DNA from: Paractinoplanes toevensis
Lineage (GTDB): Bacteria; Actinomycetota; Actinomycetes; Mycobacteriales; Micromonosporaceae
Direction of reading: 5' to 3'
DNA: 64,000 nt
Assembly (NCBI RefSeq): GCF_018332695.1
Contig: NZ_BOQN01000064.1
Span: 21,372-85,371 of the forward strand
The position numbers and the translations under genes are program-made. This document shows positions 25,544 through 34,488 of this stretch, piece after piece (positions within the stretch are counted from its first letter, which is position 1; each line of letters begins with the position of its first letter). Below the pieces are notes generated by a model. It did no database searches and was not told the origin of the DNA. It worked only from the letters and a program-made list of their open reading frames with translations.

Positions 25544-27033
25544 CCGCGCACGCTGTCCCAGGCGGCGGCGAACTCCTCGCCGTTGTCGGCCTCGATGACG
25601 ATCAGGCCGTCGCCGGCCGAGACCGGGGCCGCGTCGCGGTCGCCGAACAGGCCCGCCATCACCACCGGGTAGGGGCCGCGCAGGGCACTCACCGCACCCA
25701 GATCGCCGCGGCCGCCCGGTCCGGTGAGGAAGACCAGGGTGTCGCCGAGACGGCCGGCCCGCATCCGGCGCAGGGTGGCGTCCAGGTCGCCCGGGCGCAG
25801 CACGGCCTCGGTGAGCACGTCCAGGTAGGGGCCGGTCGGCACGGCGGTGACCAGGTGCAGGCTGACCGGCAGGTCCTCGCGGACGGCCGCGGCCACGATC
25901 GACGCCGCCGCCTCGCAGGCCGCCTCGAACGACTCGGCGATCCCGTCGCGGCCCAGCGGGTGGGCGGCGGCCCGGTCGTCGAGCAGCACCACGATGGTCG
26001 GTTCGGAGGTATCGAGCTGTTCCCGCACCATCAGCTCGCCCACCTTGGCCGAGCTGCGCCAGTGCACCCGCCGCAGTTCGTCCCCCACCACGTATTCGCG
26101 CAGCGAGTCGAACGTGATCGTCCCGTGCGGCACCTTGTCGATCCGCCCGTCGAGGCTGCGCGCCATCCCGGCCGGCACGGCCCGCAGCAGGTGGATGCGC
26201 GGATGCACCCACACCGACGCCACCCCGCCGTAGGTGCGGGCGAGCGTGATCAGCCCGAGCGGATCTCCGCGGGTGACCCGCAACGGCCCGATCGGCACGA
26301 TGCCGCGCCGGCTGGTCGGCACCGGATAGTCGGCGGTGGTGTCCTTGCCCGGCCGCAGGCGCAGCAGCGGAACGGGCACGGCCTGGCCACCGCACCGGTC
26401 GCTCGCGACGAGGTTGGCCGCCCGCAGCCGGCTGGTGTTGCGCACGGTGAGCGTCATCCGCGCCGGTTCGCCCCGCGCGACCCGGTCCGGGTCGGCGGTC
26501 CGCTCGACCCCGAGCCGCGGCCGCCAGAACGCGAAAACCACCCCACACCCGACCGCGACCAGCGCGACCGCCCCGAGCAGCGCGAGGTCGGGATAGCCGA
26601 GCCGGAACCCCGCGACCAGCAGCACGACCCCACCGAGAGCCAGCCCGATCCCGCGAGCGGTAACGCCACCGTTTCCGCGCCCCCACCCGCCAAGCCGGCG
26701 AACGCCACGCGGCCCGGCGCCACGCAGCCCGGCGCCACGCAGCCCGGCGCCACGCAGCCCGGCGCCGCTCGGATCGGCGCCGCGAGAGCCGATGCCGCTC
26801 GGATCGGTGCCGCGAGAGCCGATGCCGCTCGGGTTGGCGCCGTGAGGGCCATGTGGGGCGGGCCCGGTGGGACCGTCGCCGGCCGGCGGAGCGCTGCCGG
26901 CCGGCGACGGCGTCTGGGCGACCGCCCCCGCGTCTTCCCCCGCGCGATACGTCTGTGCAGTTCCCGCCGTGCGCGGCGACGTAACGTCGCCGTCCTCGCG
27001 CGACGCCCCGGCCACGCCCTCTCCCCCGGTCAC
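25537..27033 (-). CDS. DUF58 domain membrane protein
   Basis: The 498-residue protein has a low-complexity N-terminal third (Gly/Ala/Arg repeats), two membrane helices (GIGLALGGVVLLVAGFRLG and ALLGAVALVAVGCGVVFAF) and a DUF58 domain with GDELRRVHWRSSAKVGELMV, followed by a vWA-like region (TIVVLLDDRAAAH). GTG 27033 overlaps the MoxR TGA (GTGA), supporting coupling and the long N-terminus. DUF58 proteins work with MoxR ATPases and transglutaminase-like membrane proteins, probably in maturation of envelope complexes (inferred from this common gene set). Confidence 0.87.
   Translation of the reverse strand: MTGGEGVAGASREDGDVTSPRTAGTAQTYRAGEDAGAVAQTPSPAGSAPPAGDGPTGPAPHGPHGANPSGIGSRGTDPSGIGSRGADPSGAGLRGAGLRGAGLRGAGPRGVRRLGGWGRGNGGVTARGIGLALGGVVLLVAGFRLGYPDLALLGAVALVAVGCGVVFAFWRPRLGVERTADPDRVARGEPARMTLTVRNTSRLRAANLVASDRCGGQAVPVPLLRLRPGKDTTADYPVPTSRRGIVPIGPLRVTRGDPLGLITLARTYGGVASVWVHPRIHLLRAVPAGMARSLDGRIDKVPHGTITFDSLREYVVGDELRRVHWRSSAKVGELMVREQLDTSEPTIVVLLDDRAAAHPLGRDGIAESFEAACEAAASIVAAAVREDLPVSLHLVTAVPTGPYLDVLTEAVLRPGDLDATLRRMRAGRLGDTLVFLTGPGGRGDLGAVSALRGPYPVVMAGLFGDRDAAPVSAGDGLIVIEADNGEEFAAAWDSVRGW
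26713..26841. repeat. Tandem repeats coding the DUF58 N-terminus
   Basis: CCCGGCGCCACGCAG occurs three times with 15-bp period (26713-26757). A 30-bp unit then occurs twice (26767-26796 and 26797-26826, one mismatch), followed by half a unit to 26841. They encode repeated Leu-Arg-Gly-Ala-Gly and Ser-Arg-Gly-Ala-Asp-Pro motifs ahead of the first membrane helix. Repeat units are multiples of 3, so copy change would keep the frame. Confidence 0.8.
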
Positions 27034-28019
27034 GCCCCGGCCGTGACGCGGTTGTCCGGCAGCGGGACCGGGACCGAGCGGATCGCGTCGTCGAGCACCT
27101 CGGCCGCGGTCACGCCGCGCAGTTGCGCGTCGGCGGACAGCAGCACGCGGTGCGCGAAGACCGGGCCGATCAGCTCTTTCATGTCTTCGGGCAGCACGTA
27201 GCCCCGCGCGTTGATCAGCGCGAAGGCACAGGCGGCCCGGGTCAGCGCGATCACGCCGCGGGGGCTGACCCCGACCCGTACCTGTGGGTGGTTGCGGGTC
27301 GCGGCGGCGAGCCGGACGGCGTACGCGTAAAGGGGGTCGGCGATGTGCACGCGCATGGCCATTTTCACCATCTCGCCGATGGTGGCCGTGTCGGTGATCG
27401 GTTCGAGGGCGTCGGGTGAGCGCAGTGCCGCGCCACGCAGCACCTCGATCTCGACCTCCTCGCTGGGGTAGCCGACGGAGAGTTTCACCAGGAAACGGTC
27501 GAGCTGGGCTTCCGGCAACCGGTAGGTGCCGTCCATCTCGACCGGGTTCTGGGTGGCGACGACCAGGAACGGCTGGGGCACCGGGTGCGGCACGCCGTCC
27601 ACGGTGACCCGTCGCTCCTCCATGACCTCGAGCAGCGCCGACTGGGTCTTCGGCGAGGCGCGGTTGATCTCGTCGGCGATGACGATGTTGGCGAAGACCG
27701 GGCCGGGGTGGAACTCGAAGCCGCGGCTGGCCTGGTTGAAGATGGTCACCCCGGACACGTCGGAGGGCAGCAGGTCGGGGGTGAACTGGATGCGCCGCCA
27801 CACCCCCTGGACGGAGGCGGCGAGGGCGCGGGCCAGCGTCGTCTTGCCCACGCCGGGCACGTCCTCGAGGAGGACGTGCCCCTGCGCGAACAGGGCGGTG
27901 AGCGCCAGCCGCACTACTTCGGGCTTGCCCAGCACCGCCGTCCCGATCCGGTCGGCGAGTTGTTCGGCCACCTGGGCGAAGCCCTGGATGTGCTGCGGTG
28001 GCAGCGGTTCGTTGTACAC
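27030..28019 (-). CDS. MoxR family AAA+ ATPase
   Basis: The 329-residue ATPase has Walker A EDVPGVGKTTLARALA, Walker B IVIADEINRASPKTQSALLEVM, and sensor region FLVVATQNPVEMDGTYRLPEAQLDRF, typical of MoxR chaperone-like ATPases. GTG 28019 was taken as the start. The gene lies 13 bp downstream of the FN3 protein gene and overlaps DUF58 by 4 bp. It probably remodels or inserts a partner into an envelope complex with DUF58 and the transglutaminase-like protein. Confidence 0.92.
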   Translation of the reverse strand: MYNEPLPPQHIQGFAQVAEQLADRIGTAVLGKPEVVRLALTALFAQGHVLLEDVPGVGKTTLARALAASVQGVWRRIQFTPDLLPSDVSGVTIFNQASRGFEFHPGPVFANIVIADEINRASPKTQSALLEVMEERRVTVDGVPHPVPQPFLVVATQNPVEMDGTYRLPEAQLDRFLVKLSVGYPSEEVEIEVLRGAALRSPDALEPITDTATIGEMVKMAMRVHIADPLYAYAVRLAAATRNHPQVRVGVSPRGVIALTRAACAFALINARGYVLPEDMKELIGPVFAHRVLLSADAQLRGVTAAEVLDDAIRSVPVPLPDNRVTAGA

Positions 28020-28032
28020 GAGTCTCGTTACC

Positions 28033-30687
28033 TCAGCAGGCCGGAAGGTCGGCCAGTTCGTCCCCGCCCTCGAGGTTGAGCCACGCCCACGGGATGTAGT
28101 TCTTGCCGCTGTAGTTGACCTGCACCCACCAGGTGCTCTTCTTCTCGCTGTTGTAGATGTACGCGTACACCTCTTCGCCGGACTTCTTGCAGTACGCCTG
28201 CAGGCGGGTGCCCGGTTTCGCCCAGCCGGTCTGCTTGTCGTTGTCCTGCTGGGTGACGCTGAAGATCTCGTTGCCGTTGCGACCCGTCACGTCCTTGTCG
28301 CAATACGTAGCGGTGTCCCCGTTCTCGCCGTTGTTGCAGGTGGCGATGCCGTACCGGTAGTCGGTCGTGGATTTGTTGGTCGCGGTGGCCGAGCCGGCGG
28401 CGTTCTTCGCGGTGATCGTGAACGTGTAGGCCGTGCCGCCGGTCAGCTTCGAGACCGACAGGCTGCTGCAACTGCCGGACGCCGAGCCGCCACCACCGGT
28501 GGAGGCCACCGAGCAGCTGGCCTTGCCGCCACCCTGGTCGACCGTGAACGAGATCTTCGCGGTGTTGACCCCCGGGTCCACCCCGGTGATCGTCACCTTC
28601 GGCGCGGAGACGGTCTTGGCGGTGGCGGTGCCCGGCTGACTCTCGCCGGCCTCGTTGACCGCCCGCACCTCGACGGAGACGGTCTCGCCGGCCCCGAACC
28701 CGGTCAGCGTCACGGCCGTGCCGCCGGTGACGTCGGTCGTCTTCCCGCCGGCCGTCACCACGTACTTGCTGATGGGGCGCCCGTTGTCGGCCGGCGCCTG
28801 CCAGGCGACCGTGACCGCGCCGGCCGTCTCGGCCACCGTGGCCGCCTCGACGCCGTCCGGCTCGGCCGGGGTGGTGAAGGGCGTGACGCTGCCGCTGACC
28901 GGCGACGCCTTCGACCCGGCACCCCGCTCGTTGATCGACACGACGGTGAAGGCGTACTGCTTGCCGTACTCCAGCTGGCCCGCCGGAATCGTCAGGGACG
29001 TCCCGGTGGCGTCGCCGATCGGCGCGCTGCCGCCCTCGGAGATCGCGGTCACCGTGTACCGCTTGATCTCCAGGCCCTGCCCGTTGGCCGCCGGCCAGCT
29101 GACCACCACGGTGCCGTCCGGCTTCGCCTCGGCGGTGGCCGCGGTCGGCGCGTCCGGAACTTCGGCGGTCGGCTTGACGGCGTTACTCGTACGCGTCGGG
29201 CCGTCGCCCTTCTTGTTCACGGCATGCACCGCGAACTGGTATGTCTCCCCGTTGGTCAGCTCGGTGACGGTCAGCGAACGCTGGTCGGCACCGACCTGGA
29301 AGACCTTGCCCGCACCCTCCACCACGTAGCGCGTGATGGGTGCGTTGTTGTCGGCGGCCGCCTGCCAGGTGACCCTGGCCTCGGCGTTGCCGGCCGCGGC
29401 CCGCACGTTGCGCGGCGCCCCCGGCTTGGACTGCACCGGCTTCTTCGGTTTCGGCGGCGGGGGCGGCGGATCGTCCGCCTTGACCGGCGGCGGGTCACCA
29501 CCGAGCACGTCGTCGGCGTACTTGTCGACGGTGCGCACCGCGTGGTTGTCGTCGACGACCCGGGCCGTGGACGAACCCGGTGCGTTGATGAACAGGTAGC
29601 CCTCGCGCACGTCCAGCTCGAGCGAGCCGCCCGGTTTCCGGAACGTGATGTCCTTCTGCGCCTTACCCGTGGAGTCGAAGACGTGCACCCGGCCGGTCTC
29701 GGAGTCGGCCACGTAGAAGTAGCCCTCCCAAGCCACCGCCGGCTGCAGCTCATCGCCACTGCCCGGAACCGTGAAGTCGGCGCGGACGCCCTGCTCACCG
29801 ACCACATAGACGTGCCGCGAGTCGGTCACGGTGACCGGCACGGACTGCCCGTCGGTGCGCGGCGCCAGCGAACCGGGGCCGGGCAGCGGGAGCGTGTGCT
29901 TCACCGGCTCGGCCTGGTCGCGCACGGTGAACAGCGCGTTGGTGGTGCGGTCGAGCACGGCGACCCCGTCGTCCAGCGTGGACAACGTGAGGTCATGGCT
30001 CGCGGCGGCAACGGCTTCCGACCGTACGATGGAAGGACCTGCCGCCGAATCACTCCCGGGCGAGTCGGACGGGAGCGCCGCAGGCGCGATCGCGGTGATC
30101 GTGCCTTCGCTGGGCGCCGCGATCCACAGCTTGCCCTTGCCGTCGAAGACGCCGCCGGTGATGCCCGGCGGGAAGCGCAGCGGCGACCCGATCGGCCCGA
30201 GCGAGCGCGGATCGAGCTGCTGCACCTGGCCCTGCACGGTGTCCACGACGAAGGCGGAGTCCTCGTCGAGCGCGACCCGCACGCCCAGGCCAGGGCTGGA
30301 CGAAGAGTTCCAGAACTCCTGCAGAGTGGTCAGATCCATCGAGCCGATCGCGCCCGTGTTCACATCCCGCAGAATCACGAACCGATCGGTCTGCGACACC
30401 TCGAGCGCGTGCCCGCGGGCGTTGGGCACATCGACGCGAGTGTCCACCTTGGCAGTCACCCCGTTGATGCGCGCGACCTCGCCCTTGGACCGAGACCACA
30501 CCCAGGACGCCGCATCGAAGCTGGCCACGGCCTGATCGGCCGAGCCCAGCCCGAGCACGGTCAACCCGAGCCCACCGGCGAGACTGAGGACGGTCCCCAT
30601 CGTGACGAGATAGCCGCGACTGCGCCACCGACGTCGCTGCGCGGTCACCCGCACACCCTCCGTGCTGGCGCTATCTGCGCTGGTCAC
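28033..30687 (-). CDS. Large membrane-anchored fibronectin type III repeat protein
   Basis: The 884-residue protein has a cytoplasmic Arg-rich start and one membrane helix (GYLVTMGTVLSLAGGLGL near residue 27). A beta-propeller-like region spans about residues 60-390, then a Pro/Lys linker (DDPPPPPPKPKKP) and about four fibronectin III domains (for example ARVTWQAAADNNAPITRYVV). A C-terminal small domain contains several Cys and Trp residues. It should be mostly outside the membrane. GTG 30687 is preceded by GGGGGAGG. It heads the MoxR operon, as in many actinomycetes; its role may be cell-surface scaffolding. Confidence 0.87.
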   Translation of the reverse strand: MTSADSASTEGVRVTAQRRRWRSRGYLVTMGTVLSLAGGLGLTVLGLGSADQAVASFDAASWVWSRSKGEVARINGVTAKVDTRVDVPNARGHALEVSQTDRFVILRDVNTGAIGSMDLTTLQEFWNSSSSPGLGVRVALDEDSAFVVDTVQGQVQQLDPRSLGPIGSPLRFPPGITGGVFDGKGKLWIAAPSEGTITAIAPAALPSDSPGSDSAAGPSIVRSEAVAAASHDLTLSTLDDGVAVLDRTTNALFTVRDQAEPVKHTLPLPGPGSLAPRTDGQSVPVTVTDSRHVYVVGEQGVRADFTVPGSGDELQPAVAWEGYFYVADSETGRVHVFDSTGKAQKDITFRKPGGSLELDVREGYLFINAPGSSTARVVDDNHAVRTVDKYADDVLGGDPPPVKADDPPPPPPKPKKPVQSKPGAPRNVRAAAGNAEARVTWQAAADNNAPITRYVVEGAGKVFQVGADQRSLTVTELTNGETYQFAVHAVNKKGDGPTRTSNAVKPTAEVPDAPTAATAEAKPDGTVVVSWPAANGQGLEIKRYTVTAISEGGSAPIGDATGTSLTIPAGQLEYGKQYAFTVVSINERGAGSKASPVSGSVTPFTTPAEPDGVEAATVAETAGAVTVAWQAPADNGRPISKYVVTAGGKTTDVTGGTAVTLTGFGAGETVSVEVRAVNEAGESQPGTATAKTVSAPKVTITGVDPGVNTAKISFTVDQGGGKASCSVASTGGGGSASGSCSSLSVSKLTGGTAYTFTITAKNAAGSATATNKSTTDYRYGIATCNNGENGDTATYCDKDVTGRNGNEIFSVTQQDNDKQTGWAKPGTRLQAYCKKSGEEVYAYIYNSEKKSTWWVQVNYSGKNYIPWAWLNLEGGDELADLPAC

Positions 30688-30812
30688 TAACCCAATCCTC
30701 CCCCTTTGAAGGACCCCCTCCGCAAGGACGAAGGCCACTATAGGGGGAGGTGGATACGCGCCGATACCCGGAAGTCACGGTTGTGGATAACTCTGATCGC
30801 CGAGCGTGATCA

Positions 30813-32504
30813 TCATCGGTTGGTACAAGCCTGCTGCGACGTGGCGAACTTGTTGTTCCGGTAGACCGCGACCACCGCGAAGCAGTAGTTCAGCGTAGGG
30901 TTGAGCGCACTGATCTCATAGGACGTCTGCCCAGGTCCGAGCGTGGTGACCGGCTTGAGCTGCTCCCCCGGATGCCCCATCGCGACGAGGAACGAGACGG
31001 TGCCCTGAGTCGGGTCCTGCCAGCTGACCACGATGCGCGCGCCGCTGTCCTTCAAGACCACTCCGGTGGGTGGCGAGCCGCCGAGAGTTGGCACATCCTC
31101 GTTGTCACCGCCGTCACCCGACCGGTTGGCAAGAACAAAAACCAGCGCGGCCACGGCGATCACGGCAGCCAGAACCGCGGCGATCGCCGCAAAGATCCCC
31201 AAACCCCGTTTTTGGTACGAGAGTGAAGCGCCGACCGGCTCCGTTGTGTACGGGGGTGGTGGTCCGTTGTGTCCCCACCCCGGCCCCGGCGCGTCAGGGT
31301 AGATGATCGCCGGCTGAACCTCGTAGCGTTGCTGCGGCACCGGGTAGGGGGCTGATTCATTCCACGGCGCCAACGCTGTGGTTTCCTCGACCGGGCGGAT
31401 CGCACGAGTGTCGTGCGGCGCCTGGTCATGCGGACCGACCCAGATCTGCGCGTTCTCGGCGTCGGGCGGCTGAATCGTGCCGTTGTTCAAGCCTGCCCGG
31501 CCGCCGGTGCCGCTGCTTTCCCAGTTGGTCGCTCTCGTTTCGCTGTAGTCGGCGCTTTCACCGGGGCCTGCGCTGGTGTCGCTTTCCCAGGCACCCGAGT
31601 TTGTGTTGCCGCTCTGCCCGAGGCCCGCGTCGCCGCCTCTCCAGTCACCCTCGCCCGCTTCACCGACCTCCCGGCCAATAGCGCCGCCTTCGCCGGGGCC
31701 TGTGCCGGTGCCGCGTTCGGCGGTGCCCGCGCCGGTGCCGCGTTCGGCGGGGCTCGCGGCGGCACCGCGTTCGCCGGGGCCGAGGTCGCGTGGGTCGCGT
31801 TCGCCGGGGCCGAGCTCGCGTGGGTCGCGGGGTGCCGGAACGGTCGGGTTGATCACCGGGAAGGTGGTGGTCGGGTCGTTCGTGCCGTGGGCGGCCTGAC
31901 TCGGGTTCGGGTCGGGGTTGAGGCGGAATGCGGTGGTCGGCTCCTCGCTGGGCGCCGACTGTGGGACGTTTTCCGGGCCGCTCGAGGTGAACCGGGGCTG
32001 CCACGGGGCGACGCTGGGATCGGACGACAGCGGAGGCTCGGTTTGCGACCCTCGTACACCAGCTTGTGGATCTTGCCCGAGATAAGCCCGCGCCCGCGCG
32101 ACCGCCCAGTGCCCACCGCCCAGCGCGGCGGGCCCGAGCTCAGCCACCCGGACGAAAGCCTTGCGCGCCTCATGGCGGTTGCCGAGCTCCTCGGCAACCA
32201 CCCCGATGTCGTGCGAGATCTCCAACATCAGCGCGTCAGAATCCCCGAGCCGCCAGAGCCCCGCCGCATAGGCTTCTTCCAGCACCCGCCGAGCAGCGAC
32301 CGGATCGTCCGCCCTCTGCAAAACTGTGCCGAGCAGATAGGCAGTGCGAAGAACGTCCGGATCATCCTCAGAGAGGTTGACTTTCCCCAGCTCCACCGCA
32401 CGCTCGAGCACGGCCCGCGCGCCCGCAAGATCCCCCGAGTCGGCGAGGGCCTGCGCACGCTGCCAAGCGGGAGTGAGCGGTGAGGGCTGAGACACGCCAG
32501 CCAT
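30813..32504 (-). CDS. TPR protein with transmembrane helix and C-terminal FN3-like domain
   Basis: The 563-residue protein begins with tetratricopeptide-like helices (about residues 10-145: AWQRAQALADSGDLAGARAV, then DDPVAARRVLEEAYAAGL). A long disordered region with Pro-Gly-Glu-Arg repeats follows to about residue 425, then a membrane helix (IFAAIAAVLAAVIAVAAL) and an external FN3-like domain (GARIVVSWQDPTQGTVSF) with two Cys. It lies just upstream of the FN3-MoxR operon on the same strand and probably belongs to the same surface system. It may link a cytoplasmic partner to the exterior. Confidence 0.82.
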   Translation of the reverse strand: MAGVSQPSPLTPAWQRAQALADSGDLAGARAVLERAVELGKVNLSEDDPDVLRTAYLLGTVLQRADDPVAARRVLEEAYAAGLWRLGDSDALMLEISHDIGVVAEELGNRHEARKAFVRVAELGPAALGGGHWAVARARAYLGQDPQAGVRGSQTEPPLSSDPSVAPWQPRFTSSGPENVPQSAPSEEPTTAFRLNPDPNPSQAAHGTNDPTTTFPVINPTVPAPRDPRELGPGERDPRDLGPGERGAAASPAERGTGAGTAERGTGTGPGEGGAIGREVGEAGEGDWRGGDAGLGQSGNTNSGAWESDTSAGPGESADYSETRATNWESSGTGGRAGLNNGTIQPPDAENAQIWVGPHDQAPHDTRAIRPVEETTALAPWNESAPYPVPQQRYEVQPAIIYPDAPGPGWGHNGPPPPYTTEPVGASLSYQKRGLGIFAAIAAVLAAVIAVAALVFVLANRSGDGGDNEDVPTLGGSPPTGVVLKDSGARIVVSWQDPTQGTVSFLVAMGHPGEQLKPVTTLGPGQTSYEISALNPTLNYCFAVVAVYRNNKFATSQQACTNR

Positions 32505-32693
32505 GCTGCCCGGTACGACCCACAGACGCCAGGTCGAGGCCCAATGGGCGGCTGTATGCCCCGGAATGTCCCCACCCCCACCCTCCCTGCGACCCCCGGC
32601 ACGGGCCGTGTACAGTTCTCTCCTGTGCGGCCCGCCGGGCCGGCGATACTCGGTGGAAAACCGGGTGTTTCCGCCGGTAGGGTTGTAGTGCAG

Positions 32694-32778
32694 GTCCGGG
32701 TGGCGGAATGGCAGACGCGCTAGCTTGAGGTGCTAGTGCCCTTTATCGGGCGTGGGGGTTCAAGTCCCCCTCCGGACA
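32694..32778 (+). tRNA. tRNA-Leu (anticodon GAG)
   Basis: An 85-base type II tRNA. The acceptor arm GTCCGGG pairs with TCCGGAC. The anticodon stem CTAGC/GCTAG holds the loop TTGAGGT with anticodon GAG. A long variable arm (GTGCCCTTTATCGGGCGT) and the T arm GGGGGTTCAAGTCCCCC follow, with discriminator A. No CCA is encoded. Integrase genes and a change of gene content start immediately downstream, so this is a likely attachment site. Confidence 0.95.
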
Positions 32779-32812
32779 CACATTTGTCGCACTTGTGCAT
32801 CAAACGACGTAC

Positions 32813-32838
32813 GTGTGGTCAAGCGCGCTTGACCACAC
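32813..32838. promoter_or_regulatory. 26-bp perfect palindrome downstream of tRNA-Leu
   Basis: GTGTGGTCAAGCG (32813-32825) is followed at once by its exact reverse complement CGCTTGACCACAC (32826-32838). It lies 58 bp before the AbrB-like gene. Immediately after it, AAATCGGTCATCC is directly repeated at 32839-32851 and 32864-32876, 25 bp apart. The block could be an operator for the AbrB-like protein or a recombinase arm site. Confidence 0.7.
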
Positions 32839-32895
32839 AAATCGGTCATCCTCGGTATGGTCAAAATCGGTCATCCGAGGTCGGCGGTGGTTGCC

Positions 32896-33381
32896 GTGAC
32901 CGACCTCTCTCTACCCACTGTTGTGCCGCCGGTGATACTCACCGATCGGTCAGAGCGGCTGCGGTGGACACCGGCAGCGCCTATGTCCGGGCGGCCTCCC
33001 CTGCCGTTGATGGCCCTGGCCGAAAAACGTTCCGGTTCCGCCGTGTACGGCATATGCACACTCGACCCAGGCGGCAGGATCGCCGACCGGTCGGTCATGG
33101 CGGCGCTGGACTGGGATCCTGGTAAGCGGCTCGACATCCGTGTGAGTCGGGGCCTGATTGCGGTGTTCGCGGATGGCCGGGGCATTTTCCGGATCACGAC
33201 GCATCGTTTGCTGCATCTTCCGGTTGCTGCTCGGCGGTGGTGTGCGCTGGCCGCAGGTGATCGGGTCCTGCTGGCGGCCTATCCTCAAGGTGGCCTGCTG
33301 GTGGTACATCCGCCTGGGGTCCTGGACGCGGTGGTGGACCAAGTCCACGCCGACGCGCTCGGGGGTGGCCGCGATGGCTGA
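32896..33381 (+). CDS. AbrB/SpoVT-like DNA-binding domain protein, module copy 1
   Basis: The 161-residue protein has a divergent, mostly unstructured N-terminal 45 residues, then two beta-rich segments. The second (GIFRITTHRLLHLPVAARRW, GDRVLLAAYPQGGLLVVHPP) has the swapped-hairpin pattern of AbrB/MazE proteins. GTG 32896 was preferred because GGTGG precedes it and the resulting length matches copy 2; an ATG at 32857 is also in frame but lies within direct repeats. The stop overlaps the recombinase ATG by 8 bp, exactly as in copy 2 at 35546-36010. It probably regulates or assists the recombinase. Confidence 0.7.
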   Translation: MTDLSLPTVVPPVILTDRSERLRWTPAAPMSGRPPLPLMALAEKRSGSAVYGICTLDPGGRIADRSVMAALDWDPGKRLDIRVSRGLIAVFADGRGIFRITTHRLLHLPVAARRWCALAAGDRVLLAAYPQGGLLVVHPPGVLDAVVDQVHADALGGGRDG

Positions 33382-34408
33382 GCCGACCGTCGATCAGGCC
33401 GGAGTGCAGGCGGCCCGGCTGCTGCTGGAGCGGATGGGTATCTCCCCCAACGATCTGGTGGCAGGCGCGCCGGTGCGCCCCGAGGCTCCGACCTTCGCCG
33501 ACTACGTGCCGGTGGTGGCCGCATCTATCTCACCAGGACTGTTGCGCGCGTACGGGACGTACTGGGATCGGGCCGTCAAGCGTTGGGGTGAGCGCCGGAT
33601 TGATCAGGTCAGTGCGTCAGACATCCGAACCCTGATCGCCGACATCAAGGCGAACCGGGTGCAACGACGTAACGGCCGGGGCGGGCGTAGCGCGGAGGAG
33701 CACACGATTGCCGCGTTGCGGTGCCTGTATCGGCGGGCGACAGCGGACGGGTTCATGAGCGAGTTGGAGAACCCGGCTTTAAAGGTCGCGAAGCCTAAAC
33801 GGCTGCCCACGACACGGCGCGCGTTGCCGGACAGCCGGCTGGCGGAGATCAACGAGGTGGCGACGAGCAGTGGTGACGATCCGGCGCTGGACGGTCTGTT
33901 GATCCGATTGCACGTGGAGACGGCATGCCGGCGGGGTGGCGCGTTGGCGTTGCGGCCGATGGATCTCGACGCTGAGCAGTGTCTGATCTTGTTGCGGGAG
34001 AAGGGCGGTACGTTTCGATGGCAGCCGGTCTCGCCGACGCTGATGCGGCATCTGCAGGCGCACGCCGTCGAGCGGGGTGCCGCACAGAGCGGGCAGTTGT
34101 TGCGGTACCGCAATCGGCAGCCGATCACCTATCGGCGCTACGACCATCTGTGGGTGCGGATCGGGGCCAGGCTGCCGTGGGTGGCCGCGCAGCAGATCAG
34201 CGTCCACTGGCTGCGGCACACGACGCTCACCTGGGTGGAGCGCAACTTCGGCTATGCGGTGGCGCGGGGCTACGCGGGGCATGCGGAGACGACCAGCGGT
34301 GACGTCGGCGCGACCGCAGGGTACGTGCGGGCGAGCATGAACGAGCTGGCGGACGCGTTGTCGGCGTTGACGGGCGAGCCGCATCCGCTCGCATCAGTCC
34401 GGGCATAG
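33374..34408 (+). CDS. Tyrosine recombinase/integrase, module copy 1
   Basis: The 344-residue phage-type integrase has an N-terminal SAM-like domain (SPGLLRAYGTYWDRAVKRWG) and a catalytic domain with Arg in VETACRRGGALAL, HWLRHTTLTWVERNFGYAVARG, GHA, and the nucleophile Tyr in TAGYVRASMNEL. All catalytic positions appear present. GGGGGTGG precedes ATG 33374. It is clearly paralogous to the inverted copy at 34489-35553; shared blocks include LPWVAAQQIS/LSWVAAQQIS and LTGEPHPLA. It lies 600 bp downstream of tRNA-Leu. Confidence 0.92.
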   Translation: MAEPTVDQAGVQAARLLLERMGISPNDLVAGAPVRPEAPTFADYVPVVAASISPGLLRAYGTYWDRAVKRWGERRIDQVSASDIRTLIADIKANRVQRRNGRGGRSAEEHTIAALRCLYRRATADGFMSELENPALKVAKPKRLPTTRRALPDSRLAEINEVATSSGDDPALDGLLIRLHVETACRRGGALALRPMDLDAEQCLILLREKGGTFRWQPVSPTLMRHLQAHAVERGAAQSGQLLRYRNRQPITYRRYDHLWVRIGARLPWVAAQQISVHWLRHTTLTWVERNFGYAVARGYAGHAETTSGDVGATAGYVRASMNELADALSALTGEPHPLASVRA

Positions 34409-34488
34409 TCAACGCGAGGCGGTGCCTGTCCGCTCGTGTGGGCGGTGGCGGCTGGGCGCGGGTGGGATGACCCGGGTCCAGCCGGTCC

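Noticed and set aside
25544..26686. A long in-frame extension upstream of the transglutaminase-like start
   Set aside because: It lies antiparallel-free but out of frame inside DUF58, with shadow composition; the ATG at 25543 begins a proper membrane protein and overlaps the DUF58 stop by 7 bp.
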